Origin: Aurantibacter sp034110465
Lineage (GTDB): Bacteria > Bacteroidota > Bacteroidia > Flavobacteriales > Flavobacteriaceae
Direction: 5' to 3'
NCBI GenBank assembly: GCA_034110465.1
Contig: JAWUZD010000010.1
Span: forward strand, 248,001-312,000
DNA length: 64,000 nt
Shown: in pieces, positions 1-10,190 of the stretch
How positions within the stretch are numbered: position 1 is the stretch's first letter
Layout of the letters: every line of letters starts with the position of its first letter
The notes under the pieces: model-generated
Told to the model about the DNA's origin: nothing
The model's database searches: none
The model's input: the letters and a program-made list of their open reading frames with translations, nothing else
Position numbers and translations under genes: made by a program

Positions 1-655
1 CTTCTTCAGTTGTTATTCCTGCTCTATAATTATTTCTAAATATAAAATTTGGAGTGATTTTATAAGACTTATTTAATAACCCCAAATACTTGGCACGTTT
101 GTAACCCGATGGATAAAAAGATTGTGAATCACTTTTATCATTTTTAATAATCTGTTTTAACCTTGTTTTTAAATGAACATTTAATTCTTTTAAGTATTTA
201 ATTAAACCTGACTTTGCATGACCCACAAATCCAATTTCTGGTTTTTCTGTTTTATTTAAGGTAAAAAAATCTTGATTTAATTTTTTATATGGATCGTTTA
301 TAAAAGCTGGTAAAACAAACGTGTTAGAATTTAATTTAGAATTAAATCCACCAAATCTAAAATTATAGTAATCAGTATTAAAAGTATATCCAAAATCTCC
401 AGATGTATAAACCCAAACAGGTCTATTATATTCGGTAATTAAAACTTCAAAATTAGCTAACGCTTCTTTATGCTTTGAAAATGCATTAAAATGAATTGGA
501 AAAACAAAAACATCAGCTTCCGTTGGATTATCTACAAGATTAAAAAGCTTTTTAATTTCCTTATTTTCAAGAATACACAAGTCAAACAACAATGGGAAAA
601 GTTGCCTTCTATAGGTTTCATTAACAAAAGAAGTATCTGTGTAAAGTTTAAGCAT
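1..655 (-). CDS. Exostosin-like glycosyltransferase, partial (3' end outside window)
   Basis: Only the first 218 residues are present; the reading frame is still open at the window edge. I translated it from the ATG at 655, which overlaps the end of the upstream gene by 8 bases, as expected in a tightly packed operon. The segments ADVFVFPIHF (about residues 47-56), PEIGFVGHAKSG (139-150) and FIFRNNYRAG near the edge resemble bacterial exostosin-like (GT47-type) proteins, which transfer sugars in glycan assembly. No signal peptide is evident, so it is probably cytosolic or membrane-associated. The position at the end of a glycosyltransferase string supports a role in the same polysaccharide. 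Family assignment is moderate because the C-terminal half is missing; it could be another GT-B enzyme. Confidence 0.55.
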   Translation of the reverse strand, partial: MLKLYTDTSFVNETYRRQLFPLLFDLCILENKEIKKLFNLVDNPTEADVFVFPIHFNAFSKHKEALANFEVLITEYNRPVWVYTSGDFGYTFNTDYYNFRFGGFNSKLNSNTFVLPAFINDPYKKLNQDFFTLNKTEKPEIGFVGHAKSGLIKYLKELNVHLKTRLKQIIKNDKSDSQSFYPSGYKRAKYLGLLNKSYKITPNFIFRNNYRAGITTEE

Positions 656-2198
656 TAGCTTCTGCACTGAGTTTGTTTGCGTAAAATACACTTTTATTCC
701 AACTTTGTTTAAACTTATTTATATGAGATTTTAGTTTTAAAGGATTCTTTTTACCATAAATCTTAAAGAACAAAAACAGTTTATAACCTTTTAATTGGTT
801 TACTGTAAAGTGTTTTAAATATAAAAGTATTACTGTTGGCGATGGTTTTGGCATAATAACATCTGTATCCCAAAGTTTAGGAATTGGTTGTCTAAATCCG
901 CCTATTGGAGCTTTTAAATGCGTTAGATTAATGTTTGCTGTAAAAACAACATCATTACCTAATTGTCTAATTTTAGCACCATAATCTGTGTCTTCTCCAA
1001 ATCCAAATTCAAAACCTTTATTAAAATTAATTTGTTTAGCTATTTCTGAACTTACAAAACTAGATCCAGAACCAAAAATAAATGTTTGTCCTGTGTTAAA
1101 ATACGTTTGTTTTTGGTGTGGTTGTAAGCAAGAATAATTTAACGCTTTTACTCCATATTTTTGAATAGCATCTAAGCTTTCTTGAAATAAAGTGGTATGA
1201 AAACGAATATCATCATCTGCAAAGAAAACCCAATCATTTTTCAGTTCTTTAAGTGCCTCATTTCTAGCATTACAGACACCTAAAACGTGAGTAAACTTAT
1301 GTGTTATTTGAAATGGCCAACCTAAATTATATAAATAATCTAATTCGGACTGAGCTTTTATGTCTCCATTTTGTTCTACAATAATAACTTGCTTTGGTAA
1401 AATGGTCTGACTTGCTAAGTCTTTTAATACATCTAAAAGATATTCTTTTCTACCAATAGTTGGAATTACAACATCTATATCAAAATATTTTTGAGCTATT
1501 GAAGATTTAACTTCTGGTAGATTAAGATTTTCACGAATTGTCTTTTGAGAATATAACCACGATTTTAAAAATGGTAATAACAAATACTTCTTGGAATAAA
1601 CTATTAAAGCTATTAATATATACCAAACCCAAACCCATTTAAAATGTTCTCTAACAAATATAAAAAAGGCAACATCTGATATGGTTTCTTCTTTAATTAC
1701 GCTATAATTATCAAGAAGTAGTTTTGGTTCGGAATAACAAAACAAACCATTAATTTGATAATTTTTAGCAATACTATTTAAACTATAATTAAATGATTGA
1801 TTAATATTAATATCTTTTGAAAACGCTAAAAGTGTTTCTGCAAAAATACCACCAACTTGAGACGACATTAAATAGGTTCCGTAAGTAGTTTTTTTATTAA
1901 AATTTAAACAAATGGAGCGTTCTAAAAATTCTATTTTAGAGCTTAAGTAATAATTTTTATCCGTATTAAATGTGGCTAATATATTTTTATGATGGAAAAC
2001 ACTCGATAAACCAGTTAAATCTAAAGATTCTTTTAAATCTTTATGACACCAAATTAAGAGCTCTTGACTGTTAGCCTTAGCTATTTCCAGAACAGATTGC
2101 GTTAGCTTTTCATTTTTAGATACATTATAGTTAATTGGGTTTAAATCTTTATTTAAAACCTCTACTAAACTACTATTATCATGAATAATTATAATCAC
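648..2198 (-). CDS. GT2-family glycosyltransferase with extra N-terminal domain
   Basis: 516 residues. The GT-A core starts near residue 240 (DVVIPTIGR at about 242-250), followed by a nucleotide-binding region (QVIIVEQNG), an acidic FFADDDIRF motif that should bind metal and sugar nucleotide, and a GFGEDTDYGAKIRQLG segment typical of the GT2 acceptor side. Unusually, about 240 residues precede the core: a domain I do not recognise, then a hydrophobic stretch (about 186-210) that may anchor the enzyme to the inner membrane. The start codon is GTG and shares its G with the TAG stop of the upstream gene, suggesting translational coupling. Donor and acceptor sugars cannot be told. Confidence 0.85.
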   Translation of the reverse strand: MIIIIHDNSSLVEVLNKDLNPINYNVSKNEKLTQSVLEIAKANSQELLIWCHKDLKESLDLTGLSSVFHHKNILATFNTDKNYYLSSKIEFLERSICLNFNKKTTYGTYLMSSQVGGIFAETLLAFSKDININQSFNYSLNSIAKNYQINGLFCYSEPKLLLDNYSVIKEETISDVAFFIFVREHFKWVWVWYILIALIVYSKKYLLLPFLKSWLYSQKTIRENLNLPEVKSSIAQKYFDIDVVIPTIGRKEYLLDVLKDLASQTILPKQVIIVEQNGDIKAQSELDYLYNLGWPFQITHKFTHVLGVCNARNEALKELKNDWVFFADDDIRFHTTLFQESLDAIQKYGVKALNYSCLQPHQKQTYFNTGQTFIFGSGSSFVSSEIAKQINFNKGFEFGFGEDTDYGAKIRQLGNDVVFTANINLTHLKAPIGGFRQPIPKLWDTDVIMPKPSPTVILLYLKHFTVNQLKGYKLFLFFKIYGKKNPLKLKSHINKFKQSWNKSVFYANKLSAEANA

Positions 2199-3151
2199 TA
2201 CGCTTCTATTTTTGTGAACGGTTTATTTCCAATTATAGCTGCATATTTGGAAAATGCACTATTGTACATTTTGCCTACTCTTAGAAAATAAACATGTCGA
2301 CTATTAGCAATAGTAAAAAAGTCTAGCATTGTTTTTAAATGTGCTTCCAAAGTACTTCCACCAGCATAGTTATCCATATGAAATGGTTTTCCTTCCAATA
2401 CTTCTGCTATTTTGCTTTCTTTTATTTGATTTAGAAAAACACTACTATCCGAAAAAACATACAACTGTTCGCTTGTGTTTTCCTTTAACTGTTCTATCTG
2501 AGTTTTTAACTGACTGATTAATTCTGTTCGCTCCACTTCTGTTAATATAGCTTTTGTAGAATCTATAAAATCGCCCATTAAACTCGTAAATCTTGTATGA
2601 ATACTATTATAAGTATTCGATTTAATTTTATTTAATCCCTGTTCTAAAATTGGTGTTTTTTTAAACAAATAATTAAAGTGATTTCTCCAAAGTATTTCTT
2701 GTTCTATAGTAGATAACTCTTTATTATTTTTAGAGAGATAGTCTATATTAGAATAAACTAAAAATGTAGATTTAGAAGATGATTTTATATCTTGTAACGG
2801 ATTATAATCAAACTGATTGATACAGTTTACAAGCTTCGTTTTACCTAAAACAAATTCCACCTCTTTATCTAATATTTTCCAATTATAAAGGTTAGGTTCT
2901 AGAAATTCATCTAAATTAAATGGATTATTAAATTGAATAAAAAAATCGTAATCTAACTGTTTAGCTATATCGTAAAAAGAAATAATTCCTTTTAATCGGT
3001 CTACCAAACCGCCATGAGAAACTTCGCCATTAAAACAAACTACAATTCTTTTTTTTGCAGGTTTAGAAAAAGACCATTGTTTTAAATGCCTTTTTAAGAG
3101 TTTAAAATCTCTTGCTTTTTTTCCTATATGTTTTTTTAACGCTTTTAACAT
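2198..3151 (-). CDS. Fucosyltransferase-like glycosyltransferase (GT11/O-fucosyltransferase-like)
   Basis: 317 residues, no membrane segment. Near residue 45 it has SHGGLVDRLKGIISFYDIAK, which resembles the GGLGNQ/G-x-DR-L region that opens GT11 and O-fucosyltransferase-like enzymes. Around residue 185 is IHTRFTSLMGDF, comparable to the H-x-R motif that contacts GDP-fucose, and near 233 is YVFSDSS, typical of the late nucleotide-binding strand. The neighbours agree: a GDP-6-deoxyhexose pathway is encoded in the same cluster. It could therefore transfer L-colitose or L-fucose. The call rests on short motifs and is only moderately secure. It abuts its upstream neighbour with a TAA-ATG junction. 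Confidence 0.55.
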   Translation of the reverse strand: MLKALKKHIGKKARDFKLLKRHLKQWSFSKPAKKRIVVCFNGEVSHGGLVDRLKGIISFYDIAKQLDYDFFIQFNNPFNLDEFLEPNLYNWKILDKEVEFVLGKTKLVNCINQFDYNPLQDIKSSSKSTFLVYSNIDYLSKNNKELSTIEQEILWRNHFNYLFKKTPILEQGLNKIKSNTYNSIHTRFTSLMGDFIDSTKAILTEVERTELISQLKTQIEQLKENTSEQLYVFSDSSVFLNQIKESKIAEVLEGKPFHMDNYAGGSTLEAHLKTMLDFFTIANSRHVYFLRVGKMYNSAFSKYAAIIGNKPFTKIEA

Positions 3152-4294
3152 TTATAATAATGACTTGTAATATTCGATATTAATGTCTGCATTTTTAATA
3201 ATATCAAACTTTGCTTCTACTTGTTTTCTAGCATTTTTACCTATTTTCTTAGATAATTCTTTATCGTTTAAAAGTGAAAGAATTCGTTTCGAATACAAAT
3301 CTATATTAGATGGATGTACTAAAAAACCATCTTCTTCATTATTAATTAATTCTTGAGCCCAACCAATACTTGTATTTACAACCGGTTTTTGTAGCGCCAT
3401 AGATTCTATAGTAACCATTCCTAAAGTTTCAGCAAAACTAGGAAACGCACAAACGTGAGCTTCTTTTATATGATTCTGAATGGTTTCATAAGGCACTTTC
3501 CCAAGGTAATTAACTTGTTTTAAAGCCTTTTCTGTGAATAGTTGTTCTATTAATTTATAAGTTGATTTCTCGCCTGTTTTAATATCGTGAGAATCGCCAC
3601 CAATTAAAGTTAAAGTTGCTACTGGGTTTTGAGCAACTACTTTGTTGAAAATTTCTGCCAATTCAAAAACACCTTTTTTTCTAATAATTGTTCCTATATA
3701 AAGCAAACTATTAGATTTAAAATTATCTGGGTTTGAATTACTAAAATGATCTAACTGTAAGCCGTAATATATCGTTTTTATTTTATCTGGATTTAATCCA
3801 AAAATCTTAGCTGTTTCTGTTCCTGCAAAAGTTGTTGGTGCTATATATGCTTTCGCTTTTTTTAAGGCTAACTTCTCAAATACAAAATTTTTAAATTTCT
3901 GTTTTCTATTATCTAATTTACAAAAATAAGCATCGCTTCCATGGAAACGAATAACCAAAGGCACTTTAAGCTTCATAAAAGCAGTAATTCCTGTCCAATC
4001 TGGAGCCTCTAAAATATCAATATTGTGTGTGCTAATTTCAGTCTTTAAGTATTTTTGAAGAAATTTTCTATACTTATAAAACGTTGCAAATTTATATGAT
4101 CTTGTTTTTATTAAATGAATGTTTACACCATTTTCCACATAAATAGCATCTTCATTTTGCTGATATACATAAACCGAAACTGTTACACCTTTATTTACCA
4201 AAGCAACCGCTAAGTTCTTAATACTTGTTGCTATTCCTGCAGCATGCTTAACACGTTTACTCGGATATTCTGATGTTATATAACCTATATGCAT
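3152..4294 (-). CDS. GT4-family glycosyltransferase
   Basis: 380 residues with the two Rossmann halves of a GT-B retaining glycosyltransferase. The N-terminal half opens with MHIGYITSEYPSKRVKHAAG, a typical glycine-containing acceptor-side loop. The C-terminal half carries LLYIGTIIRKKGVFELAEIF (the donor-domain strand and helix) and the E-x7-E signature in FAETLGMVTIESMALQKPVV, followed by the NNEEDGFLV segment usual in this family. No signal peptide or membrane span is present, so it works at the cytosolic face of the inner membrane. It lies 11 bases from the SGNH-like gene and 1 base from the next gene, consistent with one operon. Substrates are unknown. Confidence 0.9.
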   Translation of the reverse strand: MHIGYITSEYPSKRVKHAAGIATSIKNLAVALVNKGVTVSVYVYQQNEDAIYVENGVNIHLIKTRSYKFATFYKYRKFLQKYLKTEISTHNIDILEAPDWTGITAFMKLKVPLVIRFHGSDAYFCKLDNRKQKFKNFVFEKLALKKAKAYIAPTTFAGTETAKIFGLNPDKIKTIYYGLQLDHFSNSNPDNFKSNSLLYIGTIIRKKGVFELAEIFNKVVAQNPVATLTLIGGDSHDIKTGEKSTYKLIEQLFTEKALKQVNYLGKVPYETIQNHIKEAHVCAFPSFAETLGMVTIESMALQKPVVNTSIGWAQELINNEEDGFLVHPSNIDLYSKRILSLLNDKELSKKIGKNARKQVEAKFDIIKNADINIEYYKSLL

Positions 4295-4305
4295 AAAAAA
4301 ATAAT

Positions 4306-5172
4306 TTAATCTAAAATTAATTTACTAAATTTAGTTGCGCCGTTATTGTTTAAATGTAGATTATCAAAAAACAATAATTCATCTTTTAGTACCAAAGAAA
4401 GATCTTTAAAATTTGAAATTTTATCAGACAATTGAGAAATATAATTTAAATGTTCTGTATCCTTTCTTATTGGTGCGCAAAAAAATGTAACATTTAGATT
4501 TTTATTTTTTACAAAAGTTCGCATAGAATCAAATATTTTATTCTTTTCTATAAGTTTTTTTGGTAATGCATAAGTTGTATTTAAAACGGAACCTTCTTTT
4601 GGACAATAGCCGTTATACTCAGTAAACAGATTACTTTTTTTAAAAATATTAGATGTAATATTTCTTATCCCTTGTTTATTATCATACAAAGCATAGCGTA
4701 AAAAAGGCATTTTACTTATAAAAAAATCATCTTTTTTATTTTGAAAAAAGGTATTAAGCGCTTTGTTTTCATTTACAAATGGTATCAGTTGATATTCCAT
4801 AATATGAGAATTACCTTCTGGCATATTGTAAATATAATCCAATTGAATAAATATTTTTTCTGATTTAATATTGTAGAACTCTATAAGCTCTAATAAAAGC
4901 ATAATATCTTTTAATCTAGCAGCTTGAAATCCAAAATTCACTGCAGTTTTACCCGTTATATTTGTAATAATTTTTGGGTTAATATTATTTTCTACTCTTG
5001 AAGAGCCTAAAAAAATATAATTTATTTTTTTGTCTTTAAATCCTCTTACAAATTGAAACTTACTGTTTGTTATATTTTTTTTGTATACACTTGTATATAA
5101 GTAATCCGTAGCAAAAAGTAAAACTACAATCACTAAACTAACACTTAATATATACAGTAAAAAACGCTTCAT
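4306..5172 (-). CDS. SGNH/GDSL-like periplasmic protein paired with MBOAT
   Basis: 288 residues: an N-terminal membrane anchor (about residues 3-24) then an extracytoplasmic domain. Two SGNH-hydrolase signatures are visible: FLGSSR (Ser57/Ser58 as candidate nucleophile) and a C-terminal D-x-x-H (Asp270-Asn-Leu-His273). This pattern matches DltD/AlgJ/AlgX-type partners that receive an acyl group from an MBOAT protein and place it on an extracytoplasmic polymer. The ATG directly follows the stop of the MBOAT gene (TAAATG), so the pair is probably translationally coupled. A second, clearly related pair lies at 13375-15732. The acyl group and acceptor are not known. Confidence 0.7.
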   Translation of the reverse strand: MKRFLLYILSVSLVIVVLLFATDYLYTSVYKKNITNSKFQFVRGFKDKKINYIFLGSSRVENNINPKIITNITGKTAVNFGFQAARLKDIMLLLELIEFYNIKSEKIFIQLDYIYNMPEGNSHIMEYQLIPFVNENKALNTFFQNKKDDFFISKMPFLRYALYDNKQGIRNITSNIFKKSNLFTEYNGYCPKEGSVLNTTYALPKKLIEKNKIFDSMRTFVKNKNLNVTFFCAPIRKDTEHLNYISQLSDKISNFKDLSLVLKDELLFFDNLHLNNNGATKFSKLILD

Positions 5173-6603
<1,431 letters not shown>

Positions 6604-6604
6604 G

Positions 6605-7999
6605 TTAAACTAAAGTCTTTATCGTTTCCCAAATATGCTTAGAAGATTCACTTGGTGTTTCTCCTGCAATAACCTTAAACCAATATTTTCCTATTGAAAC
6701 ATTTGATATTTCACCATATAAAACAGATTTAACTATAGCTTCTAATTCTGTTTTATCTTCACAAAACACAGCAGCTTCTTTTGTTGGCATAGATCTAAAA
6801 TGAACATATTTATAATTCTGTCCTATATCTCTAATGCCTTTTATAAGTTGTGGCTGCTCGTAATTATAATATATACAAGGTTTACTATGAGCTACAAAAT
6901 CGAAAACTGTACTTGAACAAACATTAGTTACCATTTCTGAATGATAGCAAACATTTACCAACATTTCAAAATCTTCTTTTGCAGGTAAAACCTGATTCCA
7001 TTGGCTACCAACTTGCTTCCAAATGGGGTCTATTTTGGTAATTACATCTTTATAATCTTCTACGACTTTATCGTAACGCGTGGTAAAATCTACTGGACAT
7101 TTACGATATATAATTCCTACGCTTTCGCCTTTAGAATTTAAGTTTCTTACGGTTTTTGCTAAATCTTCTAAATAATACTGATCTAATGGCGATGTCGTTT
7201 CATCATCTCCAGAAAAACAAATGTATTTTTTGTTTGGATCTAAATTTTGTTCAGCAAAAAAAGTAGCTCTATCTTTTATTAAACTTTCATCAAAATGAGG
7301 TTCAAATTGTGGTGTTCCCGTAACAAAAATTTGATTTTCTTTAACAAATGGATAATACTGAAGCACCTCACGCTTCATATGTTCGCTCCACACAAAATAG
7401 AAGTCAGTTTCTACCACTTGCATTGCTTTTGGTACATTATCCCAAGAATAGACAAATGCTACTGTAGGAATTCCTAAATCTTTAGCGGCTAATAAAGCCG
7501 ATATAGATTGCGTTGCACGTTGTGTTGTACAGAATACTAAATCTGGTTTATGCTCTACTAACTGTGCTTTACAATACGCATATTTAGGGTTCTTACGTTC
7601 TAAAGCATTAATTTTTTCACGAATACGTTCTACACCTTTTTCAGAATTATACTGTGCTATTAAAATCTTAGTATATAAACTTTTAATTGTGTTTTTTAAG
7701 CCTTTATAATTAAATGGAAATTTATAGGTTGGATAAACAGAATCGTTAAATTTATTTTCAGAAACATTTAATTCAACACGTTTTCTGGCTCTTGTGTATA
7801 ATGGTGTTAATGGGTTTATTTGATGATTCTCTATCTTAACCTCATTAAACCCTAAATTATCTTTTAAAGAAAATATAGTATTATTCCAATACGTAATATC
7901 AAAACCCATTTGCTCACCAATGGTTTTAAAATTGGTAAAAGCAAAGTTTCTTAATCCTACGCCATCAGGAAAAAACACAAAGACTTTTTTTTGTTTCAT
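6605..7999 (-). CDS. GT-B-fold glycosyltransferase-like protein, possible nonulosonate transferase
   Basis: 464 residues, no signal peptide. The N-terminal half opens with KKVFVFFPDGVGLRNFAF; the middle contains KPDLVFCTTQRATQS and AFVYSWDNVPKAM, and the second half has QIFVTGTPQFEP and VTNVCSSTVFDFVAHSKPCI, the latter resembling the donor-binding region of CDP-glycerol/polysialyltransferase-like GT-B enzymes. I do not recognise a named family. It sits directly after the nonulosonate synthase and CMP-sugar synthetase genes, separated by a 92-base gap that has no recognisable signal. Context suggests, but does not prove, that it transfers the CMP-activated nonulosonic acid. A role as an epimerase-like protein cannot be excluded. 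Confidence 0.5.
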   Translation of the reverse strand: MKQKKVFVFFPDGVGLRNFAFTNFKTIGEQMGFDITYWNNTIFSLKDNLGFNEVKIENHQINPLTPLYTRARKRVELNVSENKFNDSVYPTYKFPFNYKGLKNTIKSLYTKILIAQYNSEKGVERIREKINALERKNPKYAYCKAQLVEHKPDLVFCTTQRATQSISALLAAKDLGIPTVAFVYSWDNVPKAMQVVETDFYFVWSEHMKREVLQYYPFVKENQIFVTGTPQFEPHFDESLIKDRATFFAEQNLDPNKKYICFSGDDETTSPLDQYYLEDLAKTVRNLNSKGESVGIIYRKCPVDFTTRYDKVVEDYKDVITKIDPIWKQVGSQWNQVLPAKEDFEMLVNVCYHSEMVTNVCSSTVFDFVAHSKPCIYYNYEQPQLIKGIRDIGQNYKYVHFRSMPTKEAAVFCEDKTELEAIVKSVLYGEISNVSIGKYWFKVIAGETPSESSKHIWETIKTLV

Positions 8000-8091
8000 T
8001 TAAAAAAAATTAAACGAATTATAATTTAAGAAAACATACCATTTACATATTATAATTCAAAAAAACTGTAACTCGTTAATCGTAATTCGTC

Positions 8092-8964
8092 TTATCCTTT
8101 TTGGTTTTTTAATTTATCGCGTTGTACTTGTTCTATTGGTAAAATATCTGTTGGCTTATATGATAATGCATCATAAACTGCCGTTAAATCTCTTGATAAT
8201 TTACGTAATCCCATTGGTTCTAAAGAAGCTGAATGATCTGTTCCTTTCCAAGTTCTATCTAACGTATAATGACGTTCTATAACATTTGCACCTAACGTAT
8301 AGGCAGCAACATCTACTGCTATACCTAAATGATGACCAGAAAAACCAATATGCTTTACATCATTTCCGTATTTTTCTTTTAAAAGATTAATATCTAATAA
8401 ACATACATCTTTAAAAGGCACTGGATAACCTGAAGTACAGTTATAAAGAACTAAATCTTTATTTCTATTATGAGATTTAAAAAGCGCTACTAAGTCGCCA
8501 ATTTCATCTTTAGTTGTCATTCCTGTTGAAATATGAATTTCGCCTTTGTAATTTTCACATAACCACGTTAACATAGCTACATTATTGTTACAAGCTGAAG
8601 GAATTTTAAGAAATTCAGGATTTAAAGATGCCATTTCTTTAGCAGAAGTTACATCCCAAACAGATGTAGAATAAACCACGCCTAAATCTTCGCAAAAATC
8701 TTTTAATTCTTGATGTTGTTTTACATCAAATTCTAAAAATTCTCTATGCGCTCCATAAGTATCTCCATAAGAGTTTATAGCATTTGGATGCGGTGCATTA
8801 TATTGCTCTTTTGTCAGTAACTCTACATTATGACGTTTTTGAAATTTTACAGCATCTACATTACAAAATATTTTTGCAACTTTAATTAACTCTTTAGCTG
8901 TTTCCATACTTCCTTTATGGTTACAACCTATTTCTGCTATTACGTATGGTTTTTTGATATCCAT
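8092..8964 (-). CDS. NeuB-family nonulosonate (KDN-9-phosphate type) synthase lacking SAF domain
   Basis: 290 residues forming only the TIM-barrel part of a sialic acid synthase. Family motifs are AEIGCNHKGSMETAKELI (about 10-27), VDAVKFQKR, LKIPSACNNN, STGMTTKDEI, GFSGHHLG and ERHYTLDRTWKGTDHSAS. These enzymes condense phosphoenolpyruvate with a hexosamine, or with mannose 6-phosphate in KDN synthesis. The usual length is about 340-350 residues because of a C-terminal antifreeze-like SAF domain; here the protein ends shortly after the barrel, with no sign of a frameshift. No NeuC-type epimerase is in the window, which fits a hexose-6-phosphate substrate rather than ManNAc. It follows the CMP-synthetase/phosphatase fusion by 5 bases. 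Confidence 0.85.
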   Translation of the reverse strand: MDIKKPYVIAEIGCNHKGSMETAKELIKVAKIFCNVDAVKFQKRHNVELLTKEQYNAPHPNAINSYGDTYGAHREFLEFDVKQHQELKDFCEDLGVVYSTSVWDVTSAKEMASLNPEFLKIPSACNNNVAMLTWLCENYKGEIHISTGMTTKDEIGDLVALFKSHNRNKDLVLYNCTSGYPVPFKDVCLLDINLLKEKYGNDVKHIGFSGHHLGIAVDVAAYTLGANVIERHYTLDRTWKGTDHSASLEPMGLRKLSRDLTAVYDALSYKPTDILPIEQVQRDKLKNQKG

Positions 8965-8969
8965 TTGTT

Positions 8970-10124
8970 TTAAAATCTTTTATTGTATGTTTTTATAAAT
9001 TCGCAAGCTTCACGAATAGCCCCATTTGCTGAGTCTTTAGATAAAACTACATCTGCATTTAATTTAACTATTGCTGTTGCGTTATTTGGCGCAAAAGACC
9101 AACCAACACTACATATGTTAGCTAAATCGTTTACATCATCGCCAATATATGCAAAATTGCTTAAAGGCAATCCTTGATCTTTAGCTATTTTGTTCAATAA
9201 TGTAAATTTATCTTTTACTCCTAAATATGTGTCTTTAATCTGTAGTTTTTGCATACGCTTAGCTACTAATTCGGAATTTTCGCTTGTCATAATAATAACA
9301 TTTATTCCAAATTGTCTTAAAATCTCTAAGCCCATTCCATCTCGCATATCAAAACGCTTGGTATGTTCGCCATCTTTTGTATATGTAATACTTCCGTCTG
9401 TAAAAACACCATCTACATCTAATACAAAATGTGTGATTTTAGAAGCTTCTTTTTGTCGCTGTTGTCTTTCTATTAATAATTGCTCTATAGCAATCCAATC
9501 TGATTCTGAATCTATTTCCAATAAAGCATCTTCTGGCATTTTTACAATACCAACCTTATCGCCTAGTCTATTTTGTTTTTCTTTTAAAACTAATTTAGTA
9601 CAGGTATAAACAGCTCCATTTTCTACTAATAAACCATTAAAATCTTGACGTCTTGGTCTATTATTATAATCGTAATTTATTGGCGTTCCATCTTCGTTCC
9701 ATAAAAAGCGATGTGTATTTACAACACTTACCGTAGAATCGAAACCTTGATTTAATTTTTCTAAACTCTGATTTATAGTGTTTGAAGTTGTAAAAGGCGA
9801 TGTGGCTTGTAATAAACAAAATACATCAAAATTATAGTCTATACTTTCTGCGTAAGCTAACATTGCAGATTCTGTAGATGCTGAATCTGTTGCAGTAACT
9901 TCAGCTCTTTCTACAACTTTAATTTTAGTGGTGTAATGGTATTCTTTTTTGATGAATTTAATAATATCCTCATCATCTGTATAAACAATAACCTCATCCA
10001 AATCTGAAAAATAGGCAGCTCCTAAAACCCAAGTAAATAATGGTCTACCAACCATTTTACGTTTATTTTTCCCTGGTATACCTTTTGAACCTTTACGTAA
10101 AGGGATAAATCCTATTTTTTTCAT
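8970..10124 (-). CDS. Fused CMP-nonulosonate cytidylyltransferase and HAD phosphatase
   Basis: 384 residues, two domains. Residues 1-225 are a CMP-sialic acid synthetase-type nucleotidyltransferase: FIPLRKGSKGIPGKNKR (6-22) is the CTP-binding loop and LLQATSPFTTSN the conserved strand. Residues 229-384 are a KdsC-like HAD phosphatase with all four motifs: DVDG (Asp236, Asp238), Thr280, the Lys of GVKDKFTLL, and GDDVND (Asp329/330). It should therefore be catalytically active. The order of reactions would be synthase, 9-phosphate removal by the HAD domain, then CMP activation. The same domain pairing occurs in vertebrate CMAS. Substrate identity (KDN, Neu5Ac or a relative) is inferred from context. 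Confidence 0.88.
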   Translation of the reverse strand: MKKIGFIPLRKGSKGIPGKNKRKMVGRPLFTWVLGAAYFSDLDEVIVYTDDEDIIKFIKKEYHYTTKIKVVERAEVTATDSASTESAMLAYAESIDYNFDVFCLLQATSPFTTSNTINQSLEKLNQGFDSTVSVVNTHRFLWNEDGTPINYDYNNRPRRQDFNGLLVENGAVYTCTKLVLKEKQNRLGDKVGIVKMPEDALLEIDSESDWIAIEQLLIERQQRQKEASKITHFVLDVDGVFTDGSITYTKDGEHTKRFDMRDGMGLEILRQFGINVIIMTSENSELVAKRMQKLQIKDTYLGVKDKFTLLNKIAKDQGLPLSNFAYIGDDVNDLANICSVGWSFAPNNATAIVKLNADVVLSKDSANGAIREACEFIKTYNKRF

Positions 10125-10190
10125 TTTTCAAATTTTAACAGAATAGCTAAATTAACGAAATATTCTAGGATTACAAGATTAATCTATAAC

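Noticed and set aside
9190..9609. Open frame of about 139 codons on the plus strand
   Set aside because: It lies entirely opposite the CMP-synthetase/phosphatase fusion gene, has no family features and reads as an antisense shadow of that gene.
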